Below, one piece after another: positions 8,079-17,327 of a stretch of 37,250 nt of DNA. The translations under genes were made by a program, and so were the position numbers. A model generated the notes under the pieces. That model did not search any database. It worked only from the letters and a program-made list of their open reading frames with translations, and was not told where the DNA came from. Source of the DNA: an uncultured Georgenia sp. (lineage in GTDB: Bacteria > Actinomycetota > Actinomycetes > Actinomycetales > Actinomycetaceae); assembly GCF_937958535.1 (NCBI RefSeq), contig NZ_CALGNQ010000268.1, forward strand, positions 1 through 37,250. The letters run 5' to 3'. Within the stretch, counting starts at the first letter, position 1; each line of letters starts with the position of its first letter.

Positions 8079-8939
8079 CTACCCCATCTGGTAGGGGAGG
8101 CGGCGCAGCTCGGCGGTGGTCTCGGCGAGCCGGTCCCGGGCGCGCACCCCCACGGCGTACTCCCGGTCCCGACGGGCGACGAGCACGGCGGCGAGGAACC
8201 GCTCGGGGTGGGTGCCCCACGGCGGCGGCGGGGAGACGAGCGGTTCCACCCGCGCAGCCAGCTGCCGGCCCAGCTGCTCCCGCGAGGCGGGGTCCAGGGT
8301 GCCCGTGCGGTCGAGGAAGCGCCGCGCCGCCAGGGCCAGGCCGTCGGGCATCGCGCGGATGTCGGCCGTTCGCGCCCACTGCTCCAGCTCGGGCGGCATG
8401 AGCAGCGGCGGTGCCTTGCGGTCCGCGCCGCGGGTGCGCACGGCGTAGGTGCCGGCGAGCAGGTCCCCGAGCCGCTTGCCCCGCCCGTTGAGCAGCGCCG
8501 TCATGACGGCGATCGAGCCGGCCGTGAACCACAGCTCACCCAGCCCGGTCAGGGACCGGATGAAGGCGTGGCGGAAGCGGATCGGTCCGCCGTCGTCACG
8601 CACGATGCGGATCCCGGTGGCCGCCTTCCCCAGGGAGCGTCCCCGGGTCAGCGTCTCCACCAGCGTCGGCGCCACGACGACGACGGCCGCGACCGTCACG
8701 ATCGTCACCGTCGCGGCCCGCGCCTCGTTGACGTAGTCGAGGCGGGCGAGCACCCCGAGGGCGAGCGCGAGGAGGACGACGCCGTAGCAGGCGGCGTCGA
8801 TGAGCCCACCGACCACCCGGAGCAGGAAGGCCGCCGGCCGGACCTCCAGCGCCACGGCCTCGCCGGTGATGATGAGGTCGTCGGCCAGGTCGGCCGCCCG
8901 GAGCGCACGGCCGGGGGTGTGAGCCGCGTGCGTCGTCAT
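8079..8939 (-). CDS. RDD-family membrane protein
   Basis: 286 residues. The RDD domain covers about residues 30-165 with three to four membrane spans: it contains RPAAFLLRVVGGLIDAACYG, the RDD-like GRSLGKAATGIRIVRDDGG and a terminal GKRLGDLLAGTYAV. The C-terminal 120 residues are soluble and charged. Function of the family is unsettled (transport or envelope roles have been proposed). The ATG at 8939 is only 18 bases from the divergent SpoIIM-family start. A TACCCT -10-like box on the minus strand (8947-8952) leaves seven bases to the ATG, which would fit a leaderless transcript. Confidence 0.9.
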   Translation of the reverse strand: MTTHAAHTPGRALRAADLADDLIITGEAVALEVRPAAFLLRVVGGLIDAACYGVVLLALALGVLARLDYVNEARAATVTIVTVAAVVVVAPTLVETLTRGRSLGKAATGIRIVRDDGGPIRFRHAFIRSLTGLGELWFTAGSIAVMTALLNGRGKRLGDLLAGTYAVRTRGADRKAPPLLMPPELEQWARTADIRAMPDGLALAARRFLDRTGTLDPASREQLGRQLAARVEPLVSPPPPWGTHPERFLAAVLVARRDREYAVGVRARDRLAETTAELRRLPYQMG

Positions 8940-8957
8940 GTGTGGCAGGGTACCCGC
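8940..8957. promoter_or_regulatory. 18-bp divergent intergenic gap with GGGTACCC palindrome
   Basis: The whole space between the divergent RDD and SpoIIM-family start codons is 18 bases. It contains the perfect palindrome GGGTACCC (8948-8955) and, on the minus strand, TACCCT as a -10-like box. Any -35 element for either gene must lie inside the other gene or close to it. Confidence 0.4.
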
Positions 8958-9953
8958 GTGGACATCGATGCCTTCGCCGCGGTGCACCGGCCCGAGTGGG
9001 ACCGGCTGCGTGCGCTGTCCTCCCGCAGCCGGCTCACCGGCGCGGAGGCGGACGAGCTCGTCATCCTCTACCAGACGACCGCCGGCCACCTCTCGGCGCT
9101 GCGCACCAAGGCGCCCGACCCGCTGCTCGTCAGCGAGCTGTCCGGGCTGCTCGCCACCGCCCGCGGCCGCATCGCCGGCACCCACGAGGCGCGGATGTCC
9201 GACGTGTCGCGCTTCTTCCTCCGCTCCCTCCCCGCCGCGTTCTACCGGGTGCGCTGGTGGACGGTGTGGGTGGGGGTCGCCTTCGTCGCGCTCGGCGCCG
9301 TCAGCGGCTGGTGGGTGGCCACCACCCCGGCCGCCCTCGCGTCGCTGGGGACCCCCGCCGAGCTCGAGCAGTACGCGGAGGAGGCCTTCGCGGCCTACTA
9401 CTCCAACTATCCGGCAGGCGACTTCGCCGGGCAGGTGTGGACGAACAACGCGTGGATCGCCGCGCAGTGCATCGGTCTGGGGATCAGCGGCGTGTTCCCG
9501 GTCTACGTGCTCGTCGCCAACGCCGTCGGCGTCGGGTCCTCGGGCGGGATCATGGCGGCCCACGGGCACCTCGACGTGTTCTTCGGGCTCATCCTCCCGC
9601 ACGGGCTCATGGAGCTCACCGCGATCTTCATCGCCGGCGGCGCCGGGCTGAAGCTGTTCTGGGCCTGGGTCGCCCCCGGGCCGCGGACCCGTTCCCGGGC
9701 GCTCGCCGAGGAGGGCCGCTCGCTGTTCGTCGTGGCGCTCGGGCTCGTCCTCGTGCTCGCGGTCTCCGGGCTGGTGGAGGGCTTCGTCACGCCGTCGGCG
9801 CTGCCGACGTGGGCAAAGATCGCCATCGGGGCGCTGCTGCTCGCCGGGTACTGGACGTACACGCTGCTGTTCGGGCGCCGGGCGGTGCGCGCCGGCGAGA
9901 CGGGTGACCTCGACGCCGACCAGGCCGGCTACGCCCTGGCCCAGGCGGGCTGA
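8958..9953 (+). CDS. SpoIIM (stage II sporulation protein M) family membrane protein
   Basis: 331 residues from GTG 8958; the frame is open far upstream, but family members begin with this DIDAFAAVHRPEWDRL-type start. A helical N-terminal region (about 85 residues) is followed by FFLRSLPAAFYRVRWWTVW and then about five to six membrane spans, including the conserved FAGQVWTNNAWIAAQCIGLG and GLILPHGLMELTAIFIAGGAG. In endospore formers SpoIIM acts in engulfment, but actinobacterial relatives occur in non-sporulating species beside MoxR/DUF58 genes and probably act in the envelope. Its stop is one base from the stop of the convergent deacetylase gene. There is no strong ribosome site. Confidence 0.9.
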   Translation: MDIDAFAAVHRPEWDRLRALSSRSRLTGAEADELVILYQTTAGHLSALRTKAPDPLLVSELSGLLATARGRIAGTHEARMSDVSRFFLRSLPAAFYRVRWWTVWVGVAFVALGAVSGWWVATTPAALASLGTPAELEQYAEEAFAAYYSNYPAGDFAGQVWTNNAWIAAQCIGLGISGVFPVYVLVANAVGVGSSGGIMAAHGHLDVFFGLILPHGLMELTAIFIAGGAGLKLFWAWVAPGPRTRSRALAEEGRSLFVVALGLVLVLAVSGLVEGFVTPSALPTWAKIAIGALLLAGYWTYTLLFGRRAVRAGETGDLDADQAGYALAQAG

Positions 9954-9954
9954 G

Positions 9955-10797
9955 TCACCAGGCCGGGACGATGGAGATGCGCTCGCGGCGCAGCGCCCGG
10001 TGGAAGGCCGGGTCACGCAGCAGGCGCAGCTCCCACATCCGCTTCCGGCCGTCGGCGGGCAGCATGCGGCCGGCCGCGGCGCGCGGCGCGGGATGGACCA
10101 TGAGCTCGGAGGTGCCCGGCGGCAGCCCCCGGAGCTGGGCGATGACCTCACCGCGCAGCTGGGCGTAGCTCAGCACCATCCGGCCGGGCAGCCAGGCGCT
10201 GATGAGCGCCTCGGGCAGCGCCACCCCGTGCTCGTCGGCGCGCTGCACCGCGCGGCGGTGGGCGCCACGCAGGCCGCGGACCGCGAGCTGGAGCACGGTG
10301 AGCAGCTTGCGCGGCAGCCGGAACGCGAGGTCGTGGGCAGCGCAGAAGTCGACGGCGAGGTCCGCGAGCGAGCGTCCCTGGAACCCGTAGAGCGTGCCCG
10401 CGTGGGAGTCCAGCCCCGTCGGGCGCAGGCCGAGCCGGGACATCCAGTCGAGTTGGGCGAGCAGCTCACGCGCGACGTCGGCAGGGTCGACCCGGTGCTC
10501 GACGCCGGCGGGTGACACGGGCAGGGTGCCGTCCTCCTCGGTGAGGGAGACGACGTCGGGGGCGAGCGGCCGCCAGCCGGCCCACTCCCACTCCCGGCCG
10601 CTCGACAGGGCGAAGTGCAGCCGTGGCGCACCCAGGCCGGCCGCGCGGAGACGATCGACCGCGTCGGCGGCGGCGGGGGCGACGGGGATGAGGGTGGTCG
10701 CGGAGACGAGGCCGTCGCGCATGAGCTCGACGATGGCCTCGTTGGTCGCGGCGTCCACGCCCAGGTCGTCAGCGGTGATGACCAGCCTGCGGTCCAT
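9955..10797 (-). CDS. ChbG/YdjC-type carbohydrate deacetylase
   Basis: 280 residues, ATG at 10797 preceded by GAGGT. The N-terminus reads LVITADDLGVDAATNEAI, the family's metal-site DD motif. LDSHAGTLYGF in the middle supplies the SH ligand, and SELMVHPA near the end matches the family's third motif. The second histidine cluster usually written HxH is reduced here to a single H. ChbG enzymes deacetylate acetylated sugars such as chitooligosaccharides; the substrate here is unknown. It lies 112 bases downstream of DUF58 on the same strand and is probably transcribed from its own promoter. Confidence 0.8.
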   Translation of the reverse strand: MDRRLVITADDLGVDAATNEAIVELMRDGLVSATTLIPVAPAAADAVDRLRAAGLGAPRLHFALSSGREWEWAGWRPLAPDVVSLTEEDGTLPVSPAGVEHRVDPADVARELLAQLDWMSRLGLRPTGLDSHAGTLYGFQGRSLADLAVDFCAAHDLAFRLPRKLLTVLQLAVRGLRGAHRRAVQRADEHGVALPEALISAWLPGRMVLSYAQLRGEVIAQLRGLPPGTSELMVHPAPRAAAGRMLPADGRKRMWELRLLRDPAFHRALRRERISIVPAW

Positions 10798-10909
10798 GCA
10801 TACCTCGGGAGTTCGGGGGGCGGTGAGGGCGAGGCGGTTCCCGGCCGCCGTCATCAGCGTACGGCCGGGCGGGTCGCCCCGCGCGCCGATGTGCCCTCTG
10901 TCACCGACG

Positions 10910-12202
10910 TCAGAGCCGGCCCGCCGCCTTGAGCGCGAGGTAGGTGTCCGCCAGGGCGGGTGGGAGGTCGTCCGGCGGAGCCTCGACCACCTCGACCCCG
11001 TGGCGCCGCAGCCGCATGGCCGCCGCGGCACGCTCGAGGGCGGCGCGTTCGGCCGCGGCGGCGTCGTAGATCTCCTCGCTGGTCCTGCGGCGGGTGCGGA
11101 TCTCCTCCGCCTCCGGGTCGGCCGCGGAGGCGAGCACCACCTGGTGGTCCCGGGTCAGCGCACCGAGGACGGGCAGCAGGTCCGACATCACCGCCGCGGT
11201 GTCCAGCGCGGTGAGCAGCACGACCAGCGCCCGCTGCGACAGCGAGTCGCGCACCACCTGGGTGACCGTGGGCCAGCTGGCCTGGACGAGTGAGGCCTCC
11301 ACCTGGGACAGCCCCTCGGCGAGCGTCGACATGAGCCGCGGACCGTGCACCCCGGACACCCGTGCCCGCACCGTGGAGTCGACGGCGACGACGGCCACCC
11401 GGTCCCCGGCACGCGAGGCCAGGGCCGCGAGCAGCAGCGCCGCCTCGATCTGCGCCTCCAGCCGGGGCGCGTCCCCGAGCCGGGCCGCGGAGAGCCGGGA
11501 GGCGTCGATGACGATGAAGACTCGGCGGTCGCGCTCCGGGCGCCACGTGCGCACGACGACGTCGCCCCGGCGGGCGGTCGCGCGCCAGTCGATCGCGCGG
11601 ACGTCGTCCCCGATGACGTACTCGCGCAGCGAGTCGAACTCCGTGCCCTCGCCGCGCACCTGCACCGCGGCCCGGCCGTCCATCTCCCGCAGCCGCGCGA
11701 GCCGGGAGGGCAGGTGACGGCGGGAGACGAAGGCGGGCAGCACCCGCAGCCGGGCCGGGGCGGGCAGCGACCGCTGGCGGCCCGCCAGCCCGAGCGGGCC
11801 GTGGCAGCGCAGCGTCACGAGGTCGGCCTCGCGGTCCCCGCGGCGGGTGGGACGCAGCGTCGTGCGGACCCGGCGGGACTCACCGGCGGGCACGGTGACC
11901 CGGTGGCGGTTGTCCTCCGCGCCGGCCGAGGGCACCCACGCGTCGCGCACGAGCAGCCGGGCGGTGCGGCGCCCGGTGTTCGTCAGCGTCAGGGTCGACG
12001 TCGTCGGCTCTCCCAGCCGCACCGAGTGCGGCACCGTGCGCACCGGCTGCAGCGCCCGCGGGGAGGCCGCGAGCACGAGGTCGACCACCACGCCGAGGAC
12101 GAGCACGAGCGTCCACGCGAGCACCGTCGACGTCCGCGGCACGAGCAGCGCCGGGACGACGCCGACCGCAGCGACCAGGACGGCACGTCGGGTCAGGGCC
12201 AT
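10910..12202 (-). CDS. DUF58 protein (MoxR-partner, VWA-like)
   Basis: 430 residues. Two N-terminal membrane spans (residues about 5-45) precede a beta-rich section and the DUF58 signature GTEFDSLREYVIGDDVRAID, followed by WRATARRGDVVVRTW. A VWA-like segment starts VFIVIDASRLS. DUF58 proteins are encoded beside MoxR AAA ATPases and are thought to be assembled or remodelled by them at the membrane. The start lies four bases from the end of the MoxR gene, so the two are almost certainly co-transcribed. No catalytic activity can be predicted. Confidence 0.92.
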   Translation of the reverse strand: MALTRRAVLVAAVGVVPALLVPRTSTVLAWTLVLVLGVVVDLVLAASPRALQPVRTVPHSVRLGEPTTSTLTLTNTGRRTARLLVRDAWVPSAGAEDNRHRVTVPAGESRRVRTTLRPTRRGDREADLVTLRCHGPLGLAGRQRSLPAPARLRVLPAFVSRRHLPSRLARLREMDGRAAVQVRGEGTEFDSLREYVIGDDVRAIDWRATARRGDVVVRTWRPERDRRVFIVIDASRLSAARLGDAPRLEAQIEAALLLAALASRAGDRVAVVAVDSTVRARVSGVHGPRLMSTLAEGLSQVEASLVQASWPTVTQVVRDSLSQRALVVLLTALDTAAVMSDLLPVLGALTRDHQVVLASAADPEAEEIRTRRRTSEEIYDAAAAERAALERAAAAMRLRRHGVEVVEAPPDDLPPALADTYLALKAAGRL

Positions 12203-12206
12203 GGTG

Positions 12207-13339
<1,133 letters not shown>

Positions 13340-13343
<4 letters not shown>

Positions 13344-14524
13344 GACGGGTGGACCTCGCTTTCCAGGGTGTCGAGCTCGCGGGTGAGTCGGATGAGTTCG
13401 GCGTCGGACGTGGGCGGCGGCCCGTAGAGGACGGCGCCGACCTGGGCCTCGTCCCGGCCGGTGGCGCGGGCGACGGCGGCGACGAGCACCTCGGCCCGCG
13501 CCGACCGGGGCACCCCGAGCCGCGCCGCGACCCGGGTGGCGGTGCCCGCACGCAGGCCCGCCGCGACGTGCCGGTAGTCGCGGGAGCGCCGGTAGAGGCG
13601 GCCGCGTCCCAGCGTCGTCTCGGCCGAGCGGACGACGACGGGCATCGGCTCGGTGACGACCCGGCCCAGCCGCCGCCCGCCCCACAGCACGACGACGACG
13701 CCGAGCACGAGCAGCTGCAGCCCGACGGCGGTGACGGTGGGCGGCAGCACCGCCCCGATCCCCTCGTCGGTGCCGCCACCCACCGAGTCGCCGATGGTGG
13801 GCAGGTACCAGACGAGGTCCTCGTGGGCGCCGAGGAGGCGCAGCACGAGGGCGGCGTGGCCGGCGTCGGCGAGGCGCTCGTTGCTGAGCAGGGTGGGGTC
13901 GGCGAACGCGGCGAAGCGCTGCCCGTCCTCCTCCCAGATGGCGAGCGCGCCGGCGCCGTCGGCGGTGGGGAAGCACAGCTCGACGTCGTCGCCGAGGGCC
14001 TCGACGGCCCCGGTGCTGTGGGAGATCCGGGCGGCCGCCGTCGCGTGCGGGTCGGCGCACTCGGCCGCGACCGGGTCGGGGCTGCCCGCCGGGGAGGGCG
14101 TGACGCGGTCGGTGAGCGGCTCGAGGTCGGGGAGGAAGGTGAAGTCGGTGAGGACGACGTCGGCGCCCGTGTCACGCACGGCGGCGAGCTGCTCGTCGTC
14201 CAGGCGACCGGTCGCGGTGACGAGCAGGGTGGTGTCCGGGCCGGCGACGCGCACCGCGTCGTCGGTGGTCCACACCGTGTGGATCCGCACGCCCTGCTCG
14301 CGCAGGATCGTCGCGGCCGCCTGCGCGCCGGCGGGGCGCGGGTTGTCGGGGGCGAGCGGAACCACCGACGTCGTCTGACGGCCGACGACGATCGCCACGA
14401 CCGCCGCGACCGCGAACAGGGCGGCGACGGCCAGGAAGAAGCGTTGGCGGCGCCTGACGCGCCGGTCGTCGGGTGCCCCGGCGGTGTCCGTGCGCTCGGC
14501 GGGTGGGGCGGCGACGGCGGTCAC
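13340..14524 (-). CDS. DUF4350 membrane-anchored protein
   Basis: 394 residues from GTG 14524, coupled by GTGA to the gene before it. It has one N-terminal span (QRFFLAVAALFAVAAVVAIVV) and an extracytoplasmic DUF4350 domain resembling an inactive glutamine-amidotransferase/ABC-auxiliary fold (NPRPAGAQAAATILREQGV, LLVTATGRLDDEQLAAV, AFADPTLLSNERLA). A second span follows near residue 245 (VGLQLLVLGVVVVLWGG), then a cytoplasmic C-terminal part rich in arginine. It is a standard member of actinobacterial MoxR/DUF58 operons; its biochemical role is unknown. Confidence 0.9.
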
Positions 14525-15195
14525 GGGGTCACCGTCCAGGTCGCGCCGACGGCGGCGGGGCTCACCGGCCGGCTCCGGGCCACGGCGGACGCCAGCTCGC
14601 GCAGCCGGGCGTCGTCCGTGGCGCGCGGGCGGACGGAGCCGTAGCAGACGTCGTCGAACAGCCGCCCGGCCCAGGTGAGCCCGGCGGCGCAGTCCGGCAG
14701 GCGTGCGGCCGCGGCGGTGCTCGCCTCGTGCGCGGTGAGGCCGGGACGGTCGTCGAGCAGCGCCCGCTCGTCCAGGGACCGGATGATGGCCCGGAACCGC
14801 ATGAGGACGGCGAGGGCCCAGTCGCCGCGGTCGGCGGCGGCGTCGGCGGCGGCGGTGAGGTCGGCGCTGGTGGCCTCGGTGTCGTCGAAGACGGCGTGGG
14901 AGGCGCCCCGGGTGGCGCGCCGCCGGGTGCGCACCGGCCCGGCGAGATAGAGGGCGAGGGCGATGAGCACCACGGCACCGAGGACCACGAGCACCGGGAC
15001 GAGGTTCGGCGGGGCGGACGCCTCGAGGTCGGTGAGCCGCTCGAGCAGCTCGAGGAACCAGGTCCACAGCCGCTCGAGGAGGTTGGGCCGGTCGTCGTAC
15101 ACGCTGCGCGAGAGCTCCTCCTCCGCCCAGCGGCGCGCCTCGTCGGCGTCCGGCTCGACCGGGACCCCCGCCCACACGATGGCCCGCGCCGTCAT
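14521..15195 (-). CDS. DUF4129 membrane protein
   Basis: 224 residues from ATG 15195, coupled by ATGA to the upstream gene and by GTGA to the downstream one. A short extracytoplasmic N-terminus (RRWAEEELSRSVYDDRPNLLERLW) precedes a single span at about residues 66-86. The cytoplasmic DUF4129 domain contains GDWALAVLMRFRAIIRSLDER and LTAHEASTAAAARLP. DUF4129 proteins accompany MoxR/DUF58 systems, some fused to transglutaminase-like modules elsewhere; no transglutaminase is present here. Confidence 0.9.
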   Translation of the reverse strand: MTARAIVWAGVPVEPDADEARRWAEEELSRSVYDDRPNLLERLWTWFLELLERLTDLEASAPPNLVPVLVVLGAVVLIALALYLAGPVRTRRRATRGASHAVFDDTEATSADLTAAADAAADRGDWALAVLMRFRAIIRSLDERALLDDRPGLTAHEASTAAAARLPDCAAGLTWAGRLFDDVCYGSVRPRATDDARLRELASAVARSRPVSPAAVGATWTVTP

Positions 15196-16520
15196 CCACC
15201 CTGCGCTGCGCGCGCGAGCTCGACGTCCAGGCCCTCCTTCCGCATCCGGACGTCGACGTAGAGGAGGGCGAGGACGGCCGCCATGACCGGGATCGACAGC
15301 GCCGAGCCGACGAGCTGCCCGATCGAGGAGAGGATGAGCGGCAGCAGGATCTGGTCCTGCGCGGCGAAGAAGCTGCCGATGAGGCTGAACGGGACCGCGA
15401 GGATGTTCACCAGGATGCTCACCAGCACCGTCGTCAGCAGCATGATCCCGAAGAGGCGCCAGAAGTGGCCCTTGGTCAGCTGCCAGGAGCGGGAGAGCGA
15501 GGCGAACACGCGCGCGTCCTCGAGCATGATCGCCGGTGTGGCGAACATCAGCCGGATGACGAAGAACGCGATGGCGCCGAAGAGCGCGACGAGCATGACC
15601 GGGATGAGGATGATGAGCAGCCACGGGTCGTCGGTGGCCTCCACGACGGCGATCGACACGACGACCATGACGAGGACGGCGCCGCCGATCGCGATGACCG
15701 TGGCCAGGCCGAGGAGCACCGAGAGCCCGATGAGCCGCCAGATGCGTCCCTTGGCGCGCTGCCACACGTCCGCCAGGGCGATCTTGCGTCCGATGACGGA
15801 CTCGCTCACCGAGATGATCGCCAGCCCCTCGAGCACGAGGGTGGCCAACCCGATGGCGAGCGAGCTGAGCAGGATCCCGGCGAGGGTGCCGATGCCCAGG
15901 GCGGCGTCGAGCTCGTCCAGCGAGCCGGTGCGCTCGGCCTGCTCGATGTAGCCGATGAATGCGGCCATGAGACCGATCTGGAGCACGGACCCGGCACCGA
16001 TGACGATGATCGCCAGCCCGAACATCACCATCGGGTTGCTGCGGATGGCGCGGAAGGCGCCGTCGTAGATCTCCCCGAGCGTGAGCGGGCGCAGCGGGAC
16101 GATGCCGGGCTGGACGGCGGTGGGGACGGGGACGAAACCGGCCCCGTAGTAGCCGCCGGCGCCGGGCTGGCCGTACTGGCCGTACTGGCCGTACTGGCCG
16201 TACTGGTCGGCGGGGGCGGGTGGCTGCTGGCCGTACTGGCTGTACCGGTCGGCGGGGGCGGGTGGCTGCTGGCCGTACTGGCCGTACTGGTCCGGGGTGG
16301 CCGGTGGCTGCTGGCCGTACTGCCCGTACTGCCCGTACTGCCCGGGCGCCCCCGGTGCCTGCCGTCCGTACTGCTCCGACGGTGCGGGCTGCGCCCCGGT
16401 CGGTCCGGCGGCCCCGGCCTGCCGGCCGTCCTGCCCGTACGGGGCGGTGCCGGGCTGCCCGTCGGCCGGCGGCACCTCGGGATGCTCGTCGTTGTCGCCC
16501 GAGCCTGGCTGCTGGCTCAT
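15192..16520 (-). CDS. Multi-pass membrane protein with QYG-repeat N-terminus (glycerophosphodiesterase membrane-domain-like)
   Basis: 442 residues from ATG 16520, chosen for GGAGGTG seven bases upstream. Residues 1 to about 125 are low-complexity, with PPADGQPGTAPYGQ and then repeats of QYGQYGQQPPAPAD. The rest has about six long spans (VMFGLAIIVIGAGSVLQIGL, LAIGLATLVLEGLAIISV, LLGLATVIAIGGAVLVMVVV and others) beginning with RPLTLGEIYDGAFRAIRSNP, a start typical of actinobacterial proteins related to the membrane domain of glycerophosphoryl diester phosphodiesterases. No catalytic phosphodiesterase domain is present. It is first in the operon leading to DUF4129, DUF4350, MoxR and DUF58, and is divergent from mtrA. 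Confidence 0.85.
   Translation of the reverse strand: MSQQPGSGDNDEHPEVPPADGQPGTAPYGQDGRQAGAAGPTGAQPAPSEQYGRQAPGAPGQYGQYGQYGQQPPATPDQYGQYGQQPPAPADRYSQYGQQPPAPADQYGQYGQYGQYGQPGAGGYYGAGFVPVPTAVQPGIVPLRPLTLGEIYDGAFRAIRSNPMVMFGLAIIVIGAGSVLQIGLMAAFIGYIEQAERTGSLDELDAALGIGTLAGILLSSLAIGLATLVLEGLAIISVSESVIGRKIALADVWQRAKGRIWRLIGLSVLLGLATVIAIGGAVLVMVVVSIAVVEATDDPWLLIILIPVMLVALFGAIAFFVIRLMFATPAIMLEDARVFASLSRSWQLTKGHFWRLFGIMLLTTVLVSILVNILAVPFSLIGSFFAAQDQILLPLILSSIGQLVGSALSIPVMAAVLALLYVDVRMRKEGLDVELARAAQGG
16170..16350 (-). repeat. QYG tandem-repeat coding segment
   Basis: Nested repeats: a 9-bp unit (TACTGGCCG on the plus strand) is reiterated, and a larger unit of about 45-50 bp holding TCGGCGGGGGCGGGTGGCTG occurs twice perfectly and once degenerately. 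On the coding strand they spell QYGQYGQQPPAPAD repeats. They are a likely site of copy-number change between strains. Confidence 0.85.
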
Positions 16521-16594
16521 CGCACACCTCCGCTTGTGGTCCGCGGTCATCGTCCCATGTACAGCGGCGGGGACCGGCCCCTCGCCGTCGACGA

Positions 16595-16635
16595 GTGGCG
16601 CACACCGGAAGCGCCACGGACAATGCGACGATAGT
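16595..16635 (+). promoter_or_regulatory. Candidate mtrA promoter/operator
   Basis: A perfect inverted repeat GTGGCGC (16595-16601) / GCGCCAC (16611-16617) lies 23 bases before the mtrA ATG. A GACGAT -10-like hexamer (16627-16632) leaves seven bases to the ATG, and an alternative GATAGT (16630-16635) leaves four. Either would give a leaderless or nearly leaderless mtrA transcript, as no ribosome site is seen. Confidence 0.35.
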
Positions 16636-16639
16636 CCCC

Positions 16640-17323
16640 ATGAACGCTCGCATTCTGGTGGTGGACGACGACACCGCGCTCGCCGAGATGATCGGCATCG
16701 TGCTGCAGAGCGAGGGCTTCGAGACGATCATGTGCCCCGACGGAGCCCAGGCGCTGGACGTCTTCCGCACCGAGCAGCCCGACCTCGTGCTGCTCGACCT
16801 CATGCTTCCCGGCCTCGACGGGATCGAGGTGTGCCGCCTCATCCGCGCCGAGTCCGGTGTCCCCATCGTCATGCTCACCGCCAAGTCCGACACCCTCGAC
16901 GTCGTCACGGGGCTCGAGGCCGGGGCCGACGACTACATCCCCAAGCCGTTCAAGCCCAAGGAGCTCGTCGCGCGGGTCAAGACCCGGCTGCGTCGCACCA
17001 CCGGTCCGCAGACCGAGCGGCTGACCATCGGCGACCTCGTCATCGACGTCGCCGGCCACCAGGTGACCCGGGGGGAGGAGGTCATCCCGCTCACCCCGCT
17101 GGAGTTCGACCTGCTCCTCGCGCTGGCCCGCAAGCCGTGGCAGGTGTTCAGCCGCGAGGTGCTGCTCGAGCAGGTGTGGGGGTACCGCCACGCCGCCGAC
17201 ACCCGGCTCGTCAACGTCCACGTCCAGCGGCTGCGCGCCAAGATCGAGAAGGACCCGGAGAACCCCGAGGTGGTCGTGACCGTGCGCGGCGTCGGCTACC
17301 GGGCGGGCAACCCGCAGCGGTGA
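16640..17323 (+). CDS. mtrA: Two-component response regulator MtrA
   Basis: 227 residues. The receiver domain has the acidic pocket VVDDD (residues 7-11), phospho-acceptor D53 in LLDLMLPGLDG, and conserved switch residues in VMLTAKSD and YIPKPF. The OmpR/PhoB-type winged helix covers residues 130-225 (LTPLEFDLLLALARKPWQVF, VHVQRLRAKIEKDPENPEVV, TVRGVGYRAG). MtrA controls cell division, wall hydrolases and osmotic response genes across Actinobacteria. It is followed after four bases by mtrB. Confidence 0.98.
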   Translation: MNARILVVDDDTALAEMIGIVLQSEGFETIMCPDGAQALDVFRTEQPDLVLLDLMLPGLDGIEVCRLIRAESGVPIVMLTAKSDTLDVVTGLEAGADDYIPKPFKPKELVARVKTRLRRTTGPQTERLTIGDLVIDVAGHQVTRGEEVIPLTPLEFDLLLALARKPWQVFSREVLLEQVWGYRHAADTRLVNVHVQRLRAKIEKDPENPEVVVTVRGVGYRAGNPQR

Positions 17324-17327
17324 GCCG

